From positions 4,742,224 through 4,806,223 of the forward strand of contig NZ_CP134145.1 of assembly GCF_031583595.1 (NCBI RefSeq): a DNA stretch of 64,000 nt, read 5' to 3'. This DNA is from Thalassotalea psychrophila (lineage in GTDB: Bacteria > Pseudomonadota > Gammaproteobacteria > Enterobacterales > Alteromonadaceae). The notes below the pieces were generated by a model that was given only the letters and a program-made list of their open reading frames with translations, was not told the DNA's origin and searched no databases. Numbering within the stretch: the stretch's first letter is position 1; each line of letters begins with the position of its first letter. Positions 7,777 to 14,813 of this stretch are shown here, one piece after another. The translations under genes and the position numbers were made by a program.

Positions 7777-8325
7777 TTATATTATTTTAGCCGGATTCCC
7801 TGCTACCGAAACATCAGCAGGTATGTCTTTTGTAACAACACTGCCTGCACCAATAATACTTCTGTCTCCAACTGTTACTCCGGGTAGAATTATTGCCCCT
7901 CCACCTATCCAAACATCGGCACCAATTTTTACTTCTTTGGCGGATTCAAAAAACTTTCGTCTTAAACTGGCATCTTTGGGGTGAGTTGAAGTATAAATTT
8001 GCACTGCGGGGCCAATAAAAACATTATCACCAATAGTCACTTTTGCAGCATCGAGTACGACGCAATTGAAGTTGAAAAATACTTGTTTACCAAGCTCTAT
8101 ATTACTTCCGTAATCACAATAAAAAGGTGGTTCAATCCATATCTGAGCTTTTTTCTTAAATAACGATTTAAGCAAGTTTCGGCGTTGTTTGGCATCTGTA
8201 GGTACTGAATCATTGAATTGTTTAAGAATTATTTTACATTGCTCTCGCTCAGCGCTTAACTCTCGATCAAGAGGGTTATACTGTTTTCCTGAAAGCATTT
8301 TTTGTTTTTCAGATTCGTTACTCAT
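7777..8325 (-). CDS. Maltose/galactoside O-acetyltransferase-like (left-handed beta-helix) enzyme
   Basis: The protein is 182 residues, the usual length for Maa/LacA-type enzymes. The N-terminal [18 protein letters not shown] matches the Maa/NodL cap, and the hexapeptide repeats of the left-handed beta-helix follow ([37 protein letters not shown]). The catalytic His is in [12 protein letters not shown], and the C-terminal [24 protein letters not shown] is diagnostic. It transfers acetyl from acetyl-CoA to a sugar hydroxyl; the natural acceptor is uncertain. It is the most distal gene still next to attC relics. Confidence 0.88.
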   Translation of the reverse strand: MSNESEKQKMLSGKQYNPLDRELSAEREQCKIILKQFNDSVPTDAKQRRNLLKSLFKKKAQIWIEPPFYCDYGSNIELGKQVFFNFNCVVLDAAKVTIGDNVFIGPAVQIYTSTHPKDASLRRKFFESAKEVKIGADVWIGGGAIILPGVTVGDRSIIGAGSVVTKDIPADVSVAGNPAKII

Positions 8326-8404
8326 ATTTTCTACTCATGTTATTGAAAGTAAGGATTAACTTGTATACTTATCATGGTGAATATCAACGAGTGGGCTGTA
8401 TAAT

Positions 8405-8488
8405 TTTAACGATAAATAGCAGGCTAAAATTTGAGTGGCGCGAACCTGAACAGGCTGTTAGCAGTCCGCCTCATTAGTTTGTTATATG
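8405..8488 (-). repeat. attC site 33 (degenerate)
   Basis: R'-side core TTTTAAC and R''-side core GTTATAT. The R'' core matches the 5' core of the DUF3297 cassette (ATATAAC at 8906). The arm between R' and the conserved GGCTAAAAT block is abnormally short, so the true R' may instead be a mutated ATATCAAC at about 8374. Recombination is doubtful. Confidence 0.6.
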
Positions 8489-8574
8489 TATATTATCTGA
8501 ACAAGCTAAAAAGTGTATCCAGAAATGAAGAGCCATTGCTTGGCTCCCCTCCAGGTTTAGCATTACAAACCGAC

Positions 8575-8823
8575 TTAACTATAATAGGCTTCGACAGTTC
8601 CCTTTAGCGTAATAAGTAGCGGTTGTCCTCGACGATCCAACGCTTTTGGAGAAGGAATTTTTACCCAACCTTCACTGATGCAATACTCCTCGACATCTGT
8701 ACGTTCTTTGCCGTTCAACCTAATGCCTATATTATGCTCGAAAATTTCTGCAACATGGAATGGGCTACGGGGATTACCTGAAAGGCGATCCGGTAAAATT
8801 GGTAACGATTTTGTATCGCTCAT
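8575..8823 (-). CDS. DUF3297 family protein (cassette gene)
   Basis: The protein is 82 residues. The sequence LPDRLSGNPRSPFHVAEIFEHNIGIRLNGKERTDVEEYC followed by EGWVKIPS...DRRGQPLLITLKGTVEAYY is the full DUF3297 signature at the family's usual length (about 80). The function is not known. Homologues are normally stand-alone chromosomal genes, so its presence as a cassette is notable. A 6-bp hairpin (GAGCCA/TGGCTC at about 8529-8546) lies after the stop. Confidence 0.85.
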   Translation of the reverse strand: MSDTKSLPILPDRLSGNPRSPFHVAEIFEHNIGIRLNGKERTDVEEYCISEGWVKIPSPKALDRRGQPLLITLKGTVEAYYS

Positions 8824-8905
8824 GTTAATGACCTAAACTAAATGAAAAGTGCACTATTGTAGACAATACAGAGCTTGTGCTCAATAGCTGCATACTTTCC
8901 TAGAC

Positions 8906-8990
8906 ATATAACGCCACTTTAAGCAGCTTAATATAGCTGGCTAAAATATTGAGGTACGAAAACAGCCAACTGTTTAAATTCTTGTTAGCT
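8906..8990 (-). repeat. attC site 32
   Basis: R'-side core ATATAAC, R''-side core GTTAGCT. R'' is exactly complementary to the 5' core of its own cassette (AGCTAAC at 9658), which carries the alpha/beta hydrolase. The hydrolase stop codon lies inside R''. Confidence 0.85.
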
Positions 8991-9641
8991 ACTTTTTTCA
9001 TTTATCCATTGTTTTACAGGAACTACCCATTCAGAAATAGGCCTATAAAAAGCACCATGTTCTTTACCTGTCGAAATAGAAATTTCGTCAAATGAGGTTA
9101 ATTTTGGGCTTCGATTTTTGAGTGTTTCACATGTACTTGCATCGTCGGTTGTTTCATAAACAGATAAAAAAGCACCGTTCATTTTAATATCTGCATATTT
9201 AGTTGAGACGATCCGCCCACAACCAGCTAAAAGAACGGTATTAACAGGTGTATCCTCCAAATAATGGGAAGTTAAACTCGTAATAAACGCTCCGCGAGAG
9301 AACCCCATAATAGTAATGCTCTTGGCAGCTACACCGCTTTTTATTAATTTTCTAACATCTTTAGCTAACAATTTGGCATGAACGAAAGGATCTGTTCCTT
9401 TAGGACGATGATAAGCAATCAAACTATATTCACTATCTGCTAAAGATTCCTTTATTGCTGGAAACTCATACACTCCCCACCTTTCATTTTTAGGTGTAGG
9501 GTTAGTACCTTCAACAATAAAACCATGGGAATAAAAAACATACTTTTCATTTTCATTAATTTGTTCAGGAAATTTTTCGTATACCTCTCCGGCATAGGAT
9601 AATGATGAAAAAAGAAAACATACTAATACTGAAAATTTGAT
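8985..9641 (-). CDS. Secreted alpha/beta hydrolase with a probable ATC start (cassette gene)
   Basis: The open frame runs from a stop at 9660 to 8985. No ATG, GTG or TTG gives the full protein; the first conventional start (GTG 9473) would remove the signal peptide and the oxyanion motif. An AGGAG sequence sits 7 nt before ATC at 9641, and translation from there gives IKFSVLVCFLFSSLSYA, a good signal peptide, then YVFYSHGF (oxyanion HG) and the nucleophile elbow GFSRGAF. I therefore annotate ATC as either a rare start codon or a mutated ATG. The likely catalytic His is in GKEHGAFYRP. Substrate unknown. Confidence 0.65.
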   Translation of the reverse strand: MKFSVLVCFLFSSLSYAGEVYEKFPEQINENEKYVFYSHGFIVEGTNPTPKNERWGVYEFPAIKESLADSEYSLIAYHRPKGTDPFVHAKLLAKDVRKLIKSGVAAKSITIMGFSRGAFITSLTSHYLEDTPVNTVLLAGCGRIVSTKYADIKMNGAFLSVYETTDDASTCETLKNRSPKLTSFDEISISTGKEHGAFYRPISEWVVPVKQWINEKSS

Positions 9642-9657
9642 ACTGACTCTCCTGAGT

Positions 9658-9759
9658 AGCTAACGCCCTCGTTAAAGGGCAAGAATACCGTTGACTAAAA
9701 TATTGAATAGAGCAAAAACAGCCAACTGCATTTTGTCCCGCTTGAACTGCTTGATATGA
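9658..9759 (-). repeat. attC site 31 (R'' core mutated)
   Basis: The R' side is intact (AGCTAAC, then GCCCTCGTTAAAGGGC), but the R'' core reads GATATGA where GTTATGA would be expected. The GTT-to-GAT change hits the most conserved part of the recombination core. It closes the SnoaL-like cassette. Confidence 0.75.
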
Positions 9760-9774
9760 GTACCAACTCAACAC

Positions 9775-10197
9775 CTATGCTTCTTGAGGATATGCTTGCC
9801 CTTCATCTTGATTTGAAGCAGGTGAGGAAGCATGTCTATGTAGCCATACCCACCTATCTGTTTTTCTTAATGCCACACTCCAACGAATTGGAATTTCTAA
9901 TTTACTTCCCTGATATTCAAGATGAATTGCTAACGAAATGGCAACTACAGCATAATCATTTGAAATAGTAACTTTTGACCATTGCCATTCAAACTGATTT
10001 GCAGTGGCCTCAGCAAAGTTTCTAAGGAACAATTCCTTAACAGAGCTTCTTCCTATACAAAGTTCATCCGCTCCTGTACCAATGACAGAAATATCATCGC
10101 AGTCCTCAAAAACATGCATTAAGGCATCAATATCTTTAGTACAATATGCTTTTGCATAATCTTCTAAAGTGGATTTTATTTCTTGCTCGTCAGTCAT
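9775..10197 (-). CDS. SnoaL/NTF2-like (DUF4440-type) protein (cassette gene)
   Basis: The protein is 140 residues. It starts with EQEIKSTLEDYAKAYCTKDIDALMHVFEDCDDISVIGTGADE, the helix-helix-strand opening of the SnoaL/ketosteroid-isomerase fold, and ends with a strand pair including WSVALRKTDRWVWLHRHAS. The family includes isomerases, polyketide cyclases and non-catalytic binding domains; none can be assigned here. Flanking attC sites are both decayed, so this cassette is probably immobile. Confidence 0.75.
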   Translation of the reverse strand: MTDEQEIKSTLEDYAKAYCTKDIDALMHVFEDCDDISVIGTGADELCIGRSSVKELFLRNFAEATANQFEWQWSKVTISNDYAVVAISLAIHLEYQGSKLEIPIRWSVALRKTDRWVWLHRHASSPASNQDEGQAYPQEA

Positions 10198-10270
10198 GTT
10201 ACACCTTTAGCCAATTTTGATTGCAGGATACGAAGTACTTTTCACTATAAACCATTCTATTAATTAAAGA

Positions 10271-10309
10271 TAAACTGTTAGCAGTCCCGCTTTAAATTCT
10301 TATTAGCCG
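10271..10309 (-). repeat. attC half-site 30 (right arm only)
   Basis: The right arm AACTGTTAGCAGTCCCGC...TTCTTATTAGCC is preserved, but the R'' core is ATTAGCC rather than GTTAGCC. No left arm or R' core can be found in the 70 bp before it. The site is very likely dead and marks the end of the acetyltransferase cassette at 10312-10815. Confidence 0.6.
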
Positions 10310-10311
10310 TT

Positions 10312-10815
10312 TTATGAAAAAGCCTTATGGTACTCAATATTTCCGTTTGGCATGTCGCCACTTAAAAGTAATGATAGAAAATACTCTGGTGGAACTCCTT
10401 TGAATACTAACCCCTCAAACGCTTTAAAACCGAATCGGTTATAATATTCAGGCTCTCCGAGCAGCACGCACCCTTTAGCATTTAACTCACCAATAACATT
10501 TAAACCTGAAAGTATTAATTGTGAGCCCACACCTTGATTTTGGTATTCAGCTTTAACAGAAACGGGAGCTAAACCATACCATTGGATGAATTCATTATTT
10601 ATTTTAACTTTAGAAAAGGCTATATGACCTACAACCACATTATTAACTTCTGCAACTAAAGATACGGAAAGAGCATTATCATCGCGTAATCTAGCGACTA
10701 TTTCATGCTCAGTTTGGTTACTGTGAGGATGGTTTTTGAAGGCTTCAATAGTAATTTTTTCAATATCATTAATATCGTCAATACGTTCTGGTCGAATATT
10801 TATATTATGAGTCAT
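10312..10815 (-). CDS. GNAT family N-acetyltransferase (YhbS-like, cassette gene)
   Basis: The protein is 167 residues. Motif A is VKAEYQNQGVGSQLILSGL (Q-x-x-G-x-G), preceded by VVGHIAFSKVKI...WYGLAPVSV and followed by GCVLLGEPEYYNRFGFKAF. The LAPVSV...YQ.QGVG...LGEPEYY.RFGF pattern is that of YhbS-type acetyltransferases. Acceptor unknown. The attC sites on both sides are damaged, so the gene is effectively fixed in the array next to the DUF6176 gene. Confidence 0.87.
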   Translation of the reverse strand: MTHNINIRPERIDDINDIEKITIEAFKNHPHSNQTEHEIVARLRDDNALSVSLVAEVNNVVVGHIAFSKVKINNEFIQWYGLAPVSVKAEYQNQGVGSQLILSGLNVIGELNAKGCVLLGEPEYYNRFGFKAFEGLVFKGVPPEYFLSLLLSGDMPNGNIEYHKAFS

Positions 10816-10822
10816 ACACTAA

Positions 10823-10902
10823 TCCTAGGAAATAAGGGGCAAAATGTGAAGCGAGCTGAACCAGACAACTGTAATTTGTCCCACTTGAACAGCTTGTTAT
10901 GT
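10823..10902 (-). repeat. attC relic 29 (R' core lost)
   Basis: AAATAAGGGGCAAAATGTG...CAACTGTAATTTGTCCC and the R'' core GTTATGT remain, but the ATAACGCC block of R' is replaced by CCTAGG-like sequence. Excision of the DUF6176 cassette or the next one through this site is unlikely. Confidence 0.6.
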
Positions 10903-11232
10903 TTTTGTTCTGGGTATATCTATTAATGGTTCTGCTAAGATATTGCCGTTTCCCGCAGTAATTGTAGCCATTAATTCATAGTGAAATTTATCAATTGGAT
11001 GCTCCAATTTCATTGAAATTTCGAATACTCGTTTAATTGATTTAGCACGCAAATACCATAGGAGGTATTTACTGCCTTCTATGTCTACTTTAAACCAAGA
11101 CTCTATTTGAACTTCTTCATTTTGCAAAGTTGCTGCTGCTTCATTTAGCCGGGAAGAAATAGTGTCTTTCCACTCTTCAACTTTATCCTCAGTTCCAGGT
11201 TTAAGTTTAATTAATCCCGATGCGTATTCCAT
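10897..11232 (-). CDS. DUF6176-like protein (cassette gene)
   Basis: The protein is 111 residues. It begins MEYASGLIKLKPGTEDKVEEWKDTISSRLNEA and carries ESWFKVDIEGSKYLLWYLRAKSI, matching what I know as the DUF6176 family: a ferredoxin-like alpha/beta fold of unknown function seen repeatedly in integron cassettes. No catalytic residues are evident. The stop codon lies within the R'' part of its attC. Confidence 0.7.
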   Translation of the reverse strand: MEYASGLIKLKPGTEDKVEEWKDTISSRLNEAAATLQNEEVQIESWFKVDIEGSKYLLWYLRAKSIKRVFEISMKLEHPIDKFHYELMATITAGNGNILAEPLIDIPRTKT

Positions 11233-11250
11233 ACTCTAAACTCTCGAAAA

Positions 11251-11350
11251 ACATAAACGCCTCATTAAGAGGCTAAAAAAAATTGTTTAAAACAAGCGAC
11301 GAAGGTGCAAAAAATTAACTGTTTTTGTCCTTTTGAATAACTTGTTATCA
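11251..11350 (-). repeat. attC site 28 (1-bp insertion in R' core)
   Basis: The R' side reads ACATAAAC, one A longer than the ACATAAC expected from the neighbour's R'' (GTTATGT at 10896). The R''-side core is GTTATCA. Arms are of the GCGACGAAGG...TTTTTGTCC type. The inserted base shifts the crossover position. Confidence 0.8.
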
Positions 11351-11351
11351 A

Positions 11352-11660
11352 CTAATTATCCTTGACCAAATTATACTTAAAAGAACTAAATCCACTCAAT
11401 TGAAAATACAAAGCTGGCAACATAAAAGCAAGAAACAAAATATCTGACCAGCTACCTTCCAAATAACGATCAATTAATAAAATAACAATAAATATACCAT
11501 TGCCTATCAACATCTTGGATTGTGATTTTTTGTCCGTAACTATATTTGATGAACAATGCGGGCATTTAAAAGGAGGTGTAATTAATGATAAAAAATTAGA
11601 CACTTTAAATCGCTGCAAAAATTTAATTTTGTTTTTACACGCAGGACATTGAGTATTCAT
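11352..11660 (-). CDS. Zinc-ribbon membrane protein (cassette gene)
   Basis: The protein is 102 residues. Two CxxC pairs at the N-terminus (CPACKNKIKF and FKCPHCSSN) form a probable zinc ribbon with about 25 residues between them. Two hydrophobic helices follow (GNGIFIVILLIDRYL and ILFLAFMLPALYFQLSGF). I do not recognise a named family. A ribbon plus membrane-helix design is also seen in the attI-proximal cassette at 30132-30449, with the order reversed. Confidence 0.6.
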   Translation of the reverse strand: MNTQCPACKNKIKFLQRFKVSNFLSLITPPFKCPHCSSNIVTDKKSQSKMLIGNGIFIVILLIDRYLEGSWSDILFLAFMLPALYFQLSGFSSFKYNLVKDN

Positions 11661-11675
11661 ATACTTTCCATAGTT

Positions 11676-11775
11676 GTATAACGCCGTATTAAGGGGCTTA
11701 TATTCGTTGGCTAAAATGTATAGCGGAGCGGAACCTAGCCAACGGTTAAAGTCCTGTTTGAACAGTTTGTTATGT
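11676..11775 (-). repeat. attC site 27
   Basis: R'-side core GTATAAC, R''-side core GTTATGT (6 of 7 with the cassette's 5' core GCATAAC). The arms belong to the main family (GCGGAGCGGAACCTAGCC...). It ends the cassette carrying the membrane protein at 11786-12205. Confidence 0.85.
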
Positions 11776-11785
11776 GTTTTTTTAG

Positions 11786-12205
11786 TTAAGGGGAATCATT
11801 TCTCTTTACAAACTTATAGCCAAGATACGCCATGGGTAAGTATGCACCAATTAAATCCAATGAATTAAACCAAATTGGCGACGGCAGACTAATAACCATA
11901 GCTATACCTCCTGCAAGAAATGCTACGCCAATAACAAATGCAATTATTAATTTGTGAGTCACCGCAACTTTTGCAGCGAAAACAGCACCTGCCAATGTTC
12001 CTAAAGAGTGTGCAAGAAACGGAAAAACAAAGTGTTTTGGCATGAATAAAGGCATAGCTTTCTCTAGCCCTTCCATTGTTGACACATCTGCACCAGCAGG
12101 TGGAGGAACTATCTCTCCACCTAGTGATATTAGTCCCATATTTACTACGCTACCTAAAACGAGCCCTCCTAATATTGCAATAGAATTTAGAATAATAGAC
12201 TTCAT
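11786..12205 (-). CDS. Four-helix membrane protein (cassette gene)
   Basis: The start was set at ATG 12205 (MKSIILNSIAILGG) because GGAGGAG lies 5 nt upstream, whereas the longer frame begins inside the attC. The protein is 139 residues with four predicted transmembrane helices and a short loop, PPPAGADVSTMEGLEKAMPLFMPKHFVFP, of polar and aromatic character. I have seen this kind of protein in marine genomes without a function; no family name is offered. Confidence 0.65.
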   Translation of the reverse strand: MKSIILNSIAILGGLVLGSVVNMGLISLGGEIVPPPAGADVSTMEGLEKAMPLFMPKHFVFPFLAHSLGTLAGAVFAAKVAVTHKLIIAFVIGVAFLAGGIAMVISLPSPIWFNSLDLIGAYLPMAYLGYKFVKRNDSP

Positions 12206-12226
12206 TTTAACTCCTCCATCTGAAAC

Positions 12227-12326
12227 GCATAACGCCACATTAAGCGGCTATTTGTAGTTGGCTAAGATAAGTAAGGCACGATCAAAAAGCCAACTGTAAA
12301 TTGTCCGGGTGAATGCCTTGTTATGT
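12227..12326 (-). repeat. attC site 26
   Basis: R'-side core GCATAAC, R''-side core GTTATGT, exactly complementary to the 5' core of the DUF3703 cassette (ACATAAC at 12734). The arms include GGCTATTTGTAGTTGGCTAA and AGCCAACTGTAAATTGTCC. Confidence 0.9.
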
Positions 12327-12668
12327 TTCACTTTCACTCAGTATTTTCTTTAAATCTTCTGGAACAGACATAGGTTTCATCGGATTAACGTTGGCTCCGC
12401 CCGTATTACCTAGGGGAACCCAAATTCTAGAAAATATTACTGAAGCTATCATCCTCGTTACCTGACCAAGTACTTCTTTAATATTTCGCTTCTTGATACC
12501 AACTTTTAACATCCACCAATGGGATTTAGTATGGGGGATGATATAGCTCTGACCAAGAATGTGAGCACGTTCAAGGTGATGAAAAGAGTCTTCAAACTCA
12601 TTTAACTTATAAAAGCGAATCGCCTCACCCAACTCTAAATTGTACGCTGCTTTAAGTTTTGTTCGCAT
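12321..12668 (-). CDS. DUF3703 family protein (cassette gene)
   Basis: The protein is 115 residues. ELGEAIRFYKLNEFEDSFHHLERAHILGQSYIIPHTKSHWWMLKVGIKKRN and the C-terminal SRIWVPLGNTGGANVNPMKPMSVPEDL are the DUF3703 signature at full length. The family is often found next to heavy-metal or arsenic genes, or as cassettes; its function is unknown. The conserved H-x-W-M and N-T-G-G-A-N motifs are intact, so the gene is probably functional. Confidence 0.85.
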   Translation of the reverse strand: MRTKLKAAYNLELGEAIRFYKLNEFEDSFHHLERAHILGQSYIIPHTKSHWWMLKVGIKKRNIKEVLGQVTRMIASVIFSRIWVPLGNTGGANVNPMKPMSVPEDLKKILSESET

Positions 12669-12733
12669 TAGACGCTCACTGTATTCCGGTCGAAAGTAAT
12701 AAAATTATAAAGTGCTTCACACTTCGCGTGCAA

Positions 12734-12834
12734 ACATAACGCCCCAATAAGGGGTTATTAATAGTTTGCTAAAATATGGAGCGAAGCGGAACCGAGCCAA
12801 CTGTTACGAGCCCTGCTTGAGCAACTTGTTAGAG
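12734..12834 (-). repeat. attC site 25 (closes the metallo-beta-lactamase cassette)
   Basis: R'-side core ACATAAC, R''-side core GTTAGAG, exactly complementary to the 5' core of the same cassette (CTCTAAC at 13550). The arms are of the main family (GGAGCGAAGCGGAACCGAGCC). The last codons of the metallo-beta-lactamase run through R'' and its arm. Confidence 0.9.
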
Positions 12835-13538
12835 GCTACACCTAAAGCAAGTTTTGCTGTATGTTTAAGTAAATTTATATCACCGACCTTACCATGTCCC
12901 GGTACAACGATCTCAATATTCGGGTATTTATTAATTACTTTTTGAATTGAAGCAGGCCATTTATTTATTGAAGCATCTTCAGTATTGCCTAAATTTTTAC
13001 TGTTCATACTTTTGACAAAACACCCTCCAAATAAAATATTACTCTTTGGAAGCCAAACAACAATATTATCCTCTGTATGACCAGGGCCAGGATAATAGAT
13101 TTCGATAGTACCTTTAACTAACTCAAATGTAGTACTAGGGATTTCATTACTAGATTGTTCTCTATGTTTTAAATTAAGTAGGTTATTAGTTTGGGAAGTC
13201 GCATATGTTTTTATCTTGGATTTATTAAGAAACGGTATTCCACCGCTAGCATCTTCATGAAAATGAGTAACAATACTACTTTTAGCAATGAGACCTTTTG
13301 ACCTTATCCAGTTGATTAGTTTTTCTGTCTCTTCTTGTGTCCAAGGCGTATCAATAATGTGAGCATTCTTTCCATCAACAACAATTAAACCAGATGCCCC
13401 AACCATTCCCCAAGGTTTAATGTTTTTATAAGAAATATGTTGGTATAGATTATCAGCTAATTTTGTGATTTTTAATTGTTCATCACTAGCAGAAGCAGTC
13501 CCTGAAATTAACAACAAAAAGGTGATGATGAATCTCAT
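12804..13538 (-). CDS. Subclass B1-like metallo-beta-lactamase (cassette gene)
   Basis: The precursor is 244 residues, with a signal peptide ending near ASA (residue 17), so the enzyme is periplasmic. All six zinc ligands of subclass B1 are present: Zn1 site H92 and H94 in THFHED plus H154 in PGPGHTEDN; Zn2 site D96, C173 in LFGGCFVKS and H215 in VVPGHG. The substrate-contact Lys (K176) and the LGN asparagine (N185) also match IMP/VIM-type enzymes, as do IIDTPWTQEETEKL and VVWLPKSNILFGG. These residues predict hydrolysis of penicillins, cephalosporins and possibly carbapenems; activity is inferred. The gene fills a cassette with intact attC sites and shares no close identity with clinical alleles that I can recall. 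Confidence 0.88.
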   Translation of the reverse strand: MRFIITFLLLISGTASASDEQLKITKLADNLYQHISYKNIKPWGMVGASGLIVVDGKNAHIIDTPWTQEETEKLINWIRSKGLIAKSSIVTHFHEDASGGIPFLNKSKIKTYATSQTNNLLNLKHREQSSNEIPSTTFELVKGTIEIYYPGPGHTEDNIVVWLPKSNILFGGCFVKSMNSKNLGNTEDASINKWPASIQKVINKYPNIEIVVPGHGKVGDINLLKHTAKLALGVASNKLLKQGS

Positions 13539-13549
13539 ACTTTAGAGGC

Positions 13550-13648
13550 CTCTAACACCTCGCTAAGAGGCAAGTAATTGTTGGCTAAATAAGCGACCTA
13601 GGAACAAATAGCCAACTGTTATTTGTCCTTTTGAATGACTAGTTAGCG
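13550..13648 (-). repeat. attC site 24
   Basis: R'-side core CTCTAAC, R''-side core GTTAGCG, matching the cassette's own 5' core (ATCTAAC) at 5 of 7 bases. The arms include AAGTAATTGTTGGCTAAATAAGCGACC and GCCAACTGTTATTTGTCC. It closes the acetyltransferase cassette at 13643-14098. Confidence 0.85.
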
Positions 13649-14098
13649 AGTAAAATCAACCAACATTGCCACTTTTTCAATACCGTGAGATGGCGTCCAC
13701 TTTTTAAATTCAACAAAACCATATTTTTTATATAACTCTATTGCAGGTAAGTTTACAGCAGCGGTTTCTACAATCGCTTGCGAAAAATCAATGGAGTCTA
13801 GGATGTGGCCTATCAATCTACTTGCAATACCTTTCCTAAAATACTTTGGATCAACGGTTAAACTATTAATTTCTAGGTGTTGATTTTCTATAGCAATCTC
13901 TATTACTGCAGCAATACATTCATTTTCAATAAAGCCATAAAATTGTGTCTCTGAGTTTTCTATATCTTTAATACTTCGCAGAAGCGGAGGGAAATCGAGA
14001 GTCCCTATTAGTTGAGCTTCAATTTTATAAGAGCGCTGAAAAACAGTAAAAATCTGATTTGCTACTTCTCCATTCGAATTTTCAAGTTTTGTGATCAT
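13643..14098 (-). CDS. GNAT family N-acetyltransferase (cassette gene)
   Basis: The protein is 151 residues. Motif A is LTVDPKYFRKGIASRLIGHIL (R-K-G-I-A), preceded by NECIAAVIEIAIENQHLEINS and followed by VETAAVNLPAIELYKKYGFVEFKKW. The FRKGIA..L......V.TA..N..A..LY.K.GF layout is clearly of the RimI/PhnO-like GNAT group. Acceptor unknown. The stop codon lies in the R'' part of the attC. Confidence 0.87.
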   Translation of the reverse strand: MITKLENSNGEVANQIFTVFQRSYKIEAQLIGTLDFPPLLRSIKDIENSETQFYGFIENECIAAVIEIAIENQHLEINSLTVDPKYFRKGIASRLIGHILDSIDFSQAIVETAAVNLPAIELYKKYGFVEFKKWTPSHGIEKVAMLVDFTR

Positions 14099-14128
14099 AC
14101 TACGCCTAGGTTCAAAATTTGTAATGCT

Positions 14129-14228
14129 ATCTAACGCCTCGTTAAGAGGAAATAAAATAGCTGGCTTAAATTAGCAAAAAAGGAGCAAAAACCAACTGTT
14201 ATTTGTCCTTTTAAGTGACTTGTTAGAT
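14129..14228 (-). repeat. attC site 23
   Basis: R'-side core ATCTAAC, R''-side core GTTAGAT; the cassette's 5' core is ACCTAAC, a 6 of 7 match. Arms are of the AAAGGAGCAAAAACCAACTG...ATTTGTCC type, shared with the sites at 17472 and 24779. Confidence 0.87.
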
Positions 14229-14232
14229 GAAT

Positions 14233-14697
14233 TTATTCCTTCACCATATACAAACAATTTTTCAATGGAATTTCTTCTGGATAATCAGCAATAGAAAAGC
14301 CAAGTTTTGTATAAGCTTGAATTGCACTTTCGTTATGTCCTAATACAAATAGTGAGCATGACTTAGCTCTTAAATCCGATCTCCCCAAAATACTCAATTG
14401 CTTTATTAAGTGAGAAGCGATGCCCTTCCCGCGAAGATTAGGATTAACAACTAGCCTTCCAAGATGGCACATCCCAAGCCTTAAATAATATTGTCCAAAT
14501 GCCAAAAATTCACCTTCGTTAGAAATTAACGAGAATGATTTCAAAGTATCAAGTTTTAAGTCAGCCTTAAAAGAGCTTAAATCGAATGGATATCTAAAAT
14601 TTGGACCAGACCAAAGATTTAATTCATCTTCGTTTGAAAACCAAGACATCAATTCAATAAAATTTTCATCTGAAGTTTGAGTTAAACGCATATTCAC
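14233..14697 (-). CDS. GNAT family N-acetyltransferase (cassette gene)
   Basis: The protein is 154 residues. It opens MRLTQTSDENFIELMSWFSNEDELNLWSGPNFRYPF, typical of GNATs that recognise a bulky substrate. Motif A is LVVNPNLRGKGIASHLIKQL (R-G-K-G-I-A) and the end is LFVLGHNESAIQAYTKLGF. Acceptor unknown. The frame starts just inside the upstream attC; the first ATG at 14697 and a second at 14691 (MRLTQT) are both possible, and the second is the better family match. Confidence 0.87.
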   Translation of the reverse strand: MNMRLTQTSDENFIELMSWFSNEDELNLWSGPNFRYPFDLSSFKADLKLDTLKSFSLISNEGEFLAFGQYYLRLGMCHLGRLVVNPNLRGKGIASHLIKQLSILGRSDLRAKSCSLFVLGHNESAIQAYTKLGFSIADYPEEIPLKNCLYMVKE

Positions 14698-14813
14698 CTA
14701 ACGCCAGTTTCAGCCGCGCCAAAAAGCGGCGCACCGTGTGAGTAAAACGGGATCTTGCGACCTTCATACAAAGATGCATAGCTTTTGGTGTTAGCTGCAA
14801 ACACTTGTTAGGC
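14696..14813 (-). repeat. attC site 22 (long, GC-rich, different family)
   Basis: R'-side core ACCTAAC, R''-side core GTTAGGC, exactly complementary to the cassette's 5' core (GCCTAAC at 15461). At 118 bp it is the longest site, and it is far richer in GC (CCGCGCCAAAAAGCGGCGC) than its neighbours. It shares no arm sequence with the main family, so the CBM9-like cassette was probably acquired from another host. Confidence 0.9.

Noticed and set aside
9756..9968. A 70-codon rightward frame opposite the SnoaL-like gene
   Set aside because: It lies on the opposite strand of a well-supported gene and shows no domain; it is a shadow frame.
13550..13556. A class 1 (clinical) integron origin for the metallo-beta-lactamase cassette
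   Set aside because: The integrase, attC family and AT-rich flanks belong to the local chromosomal array; no 3' conserved segment, qacE or sul1 is present.
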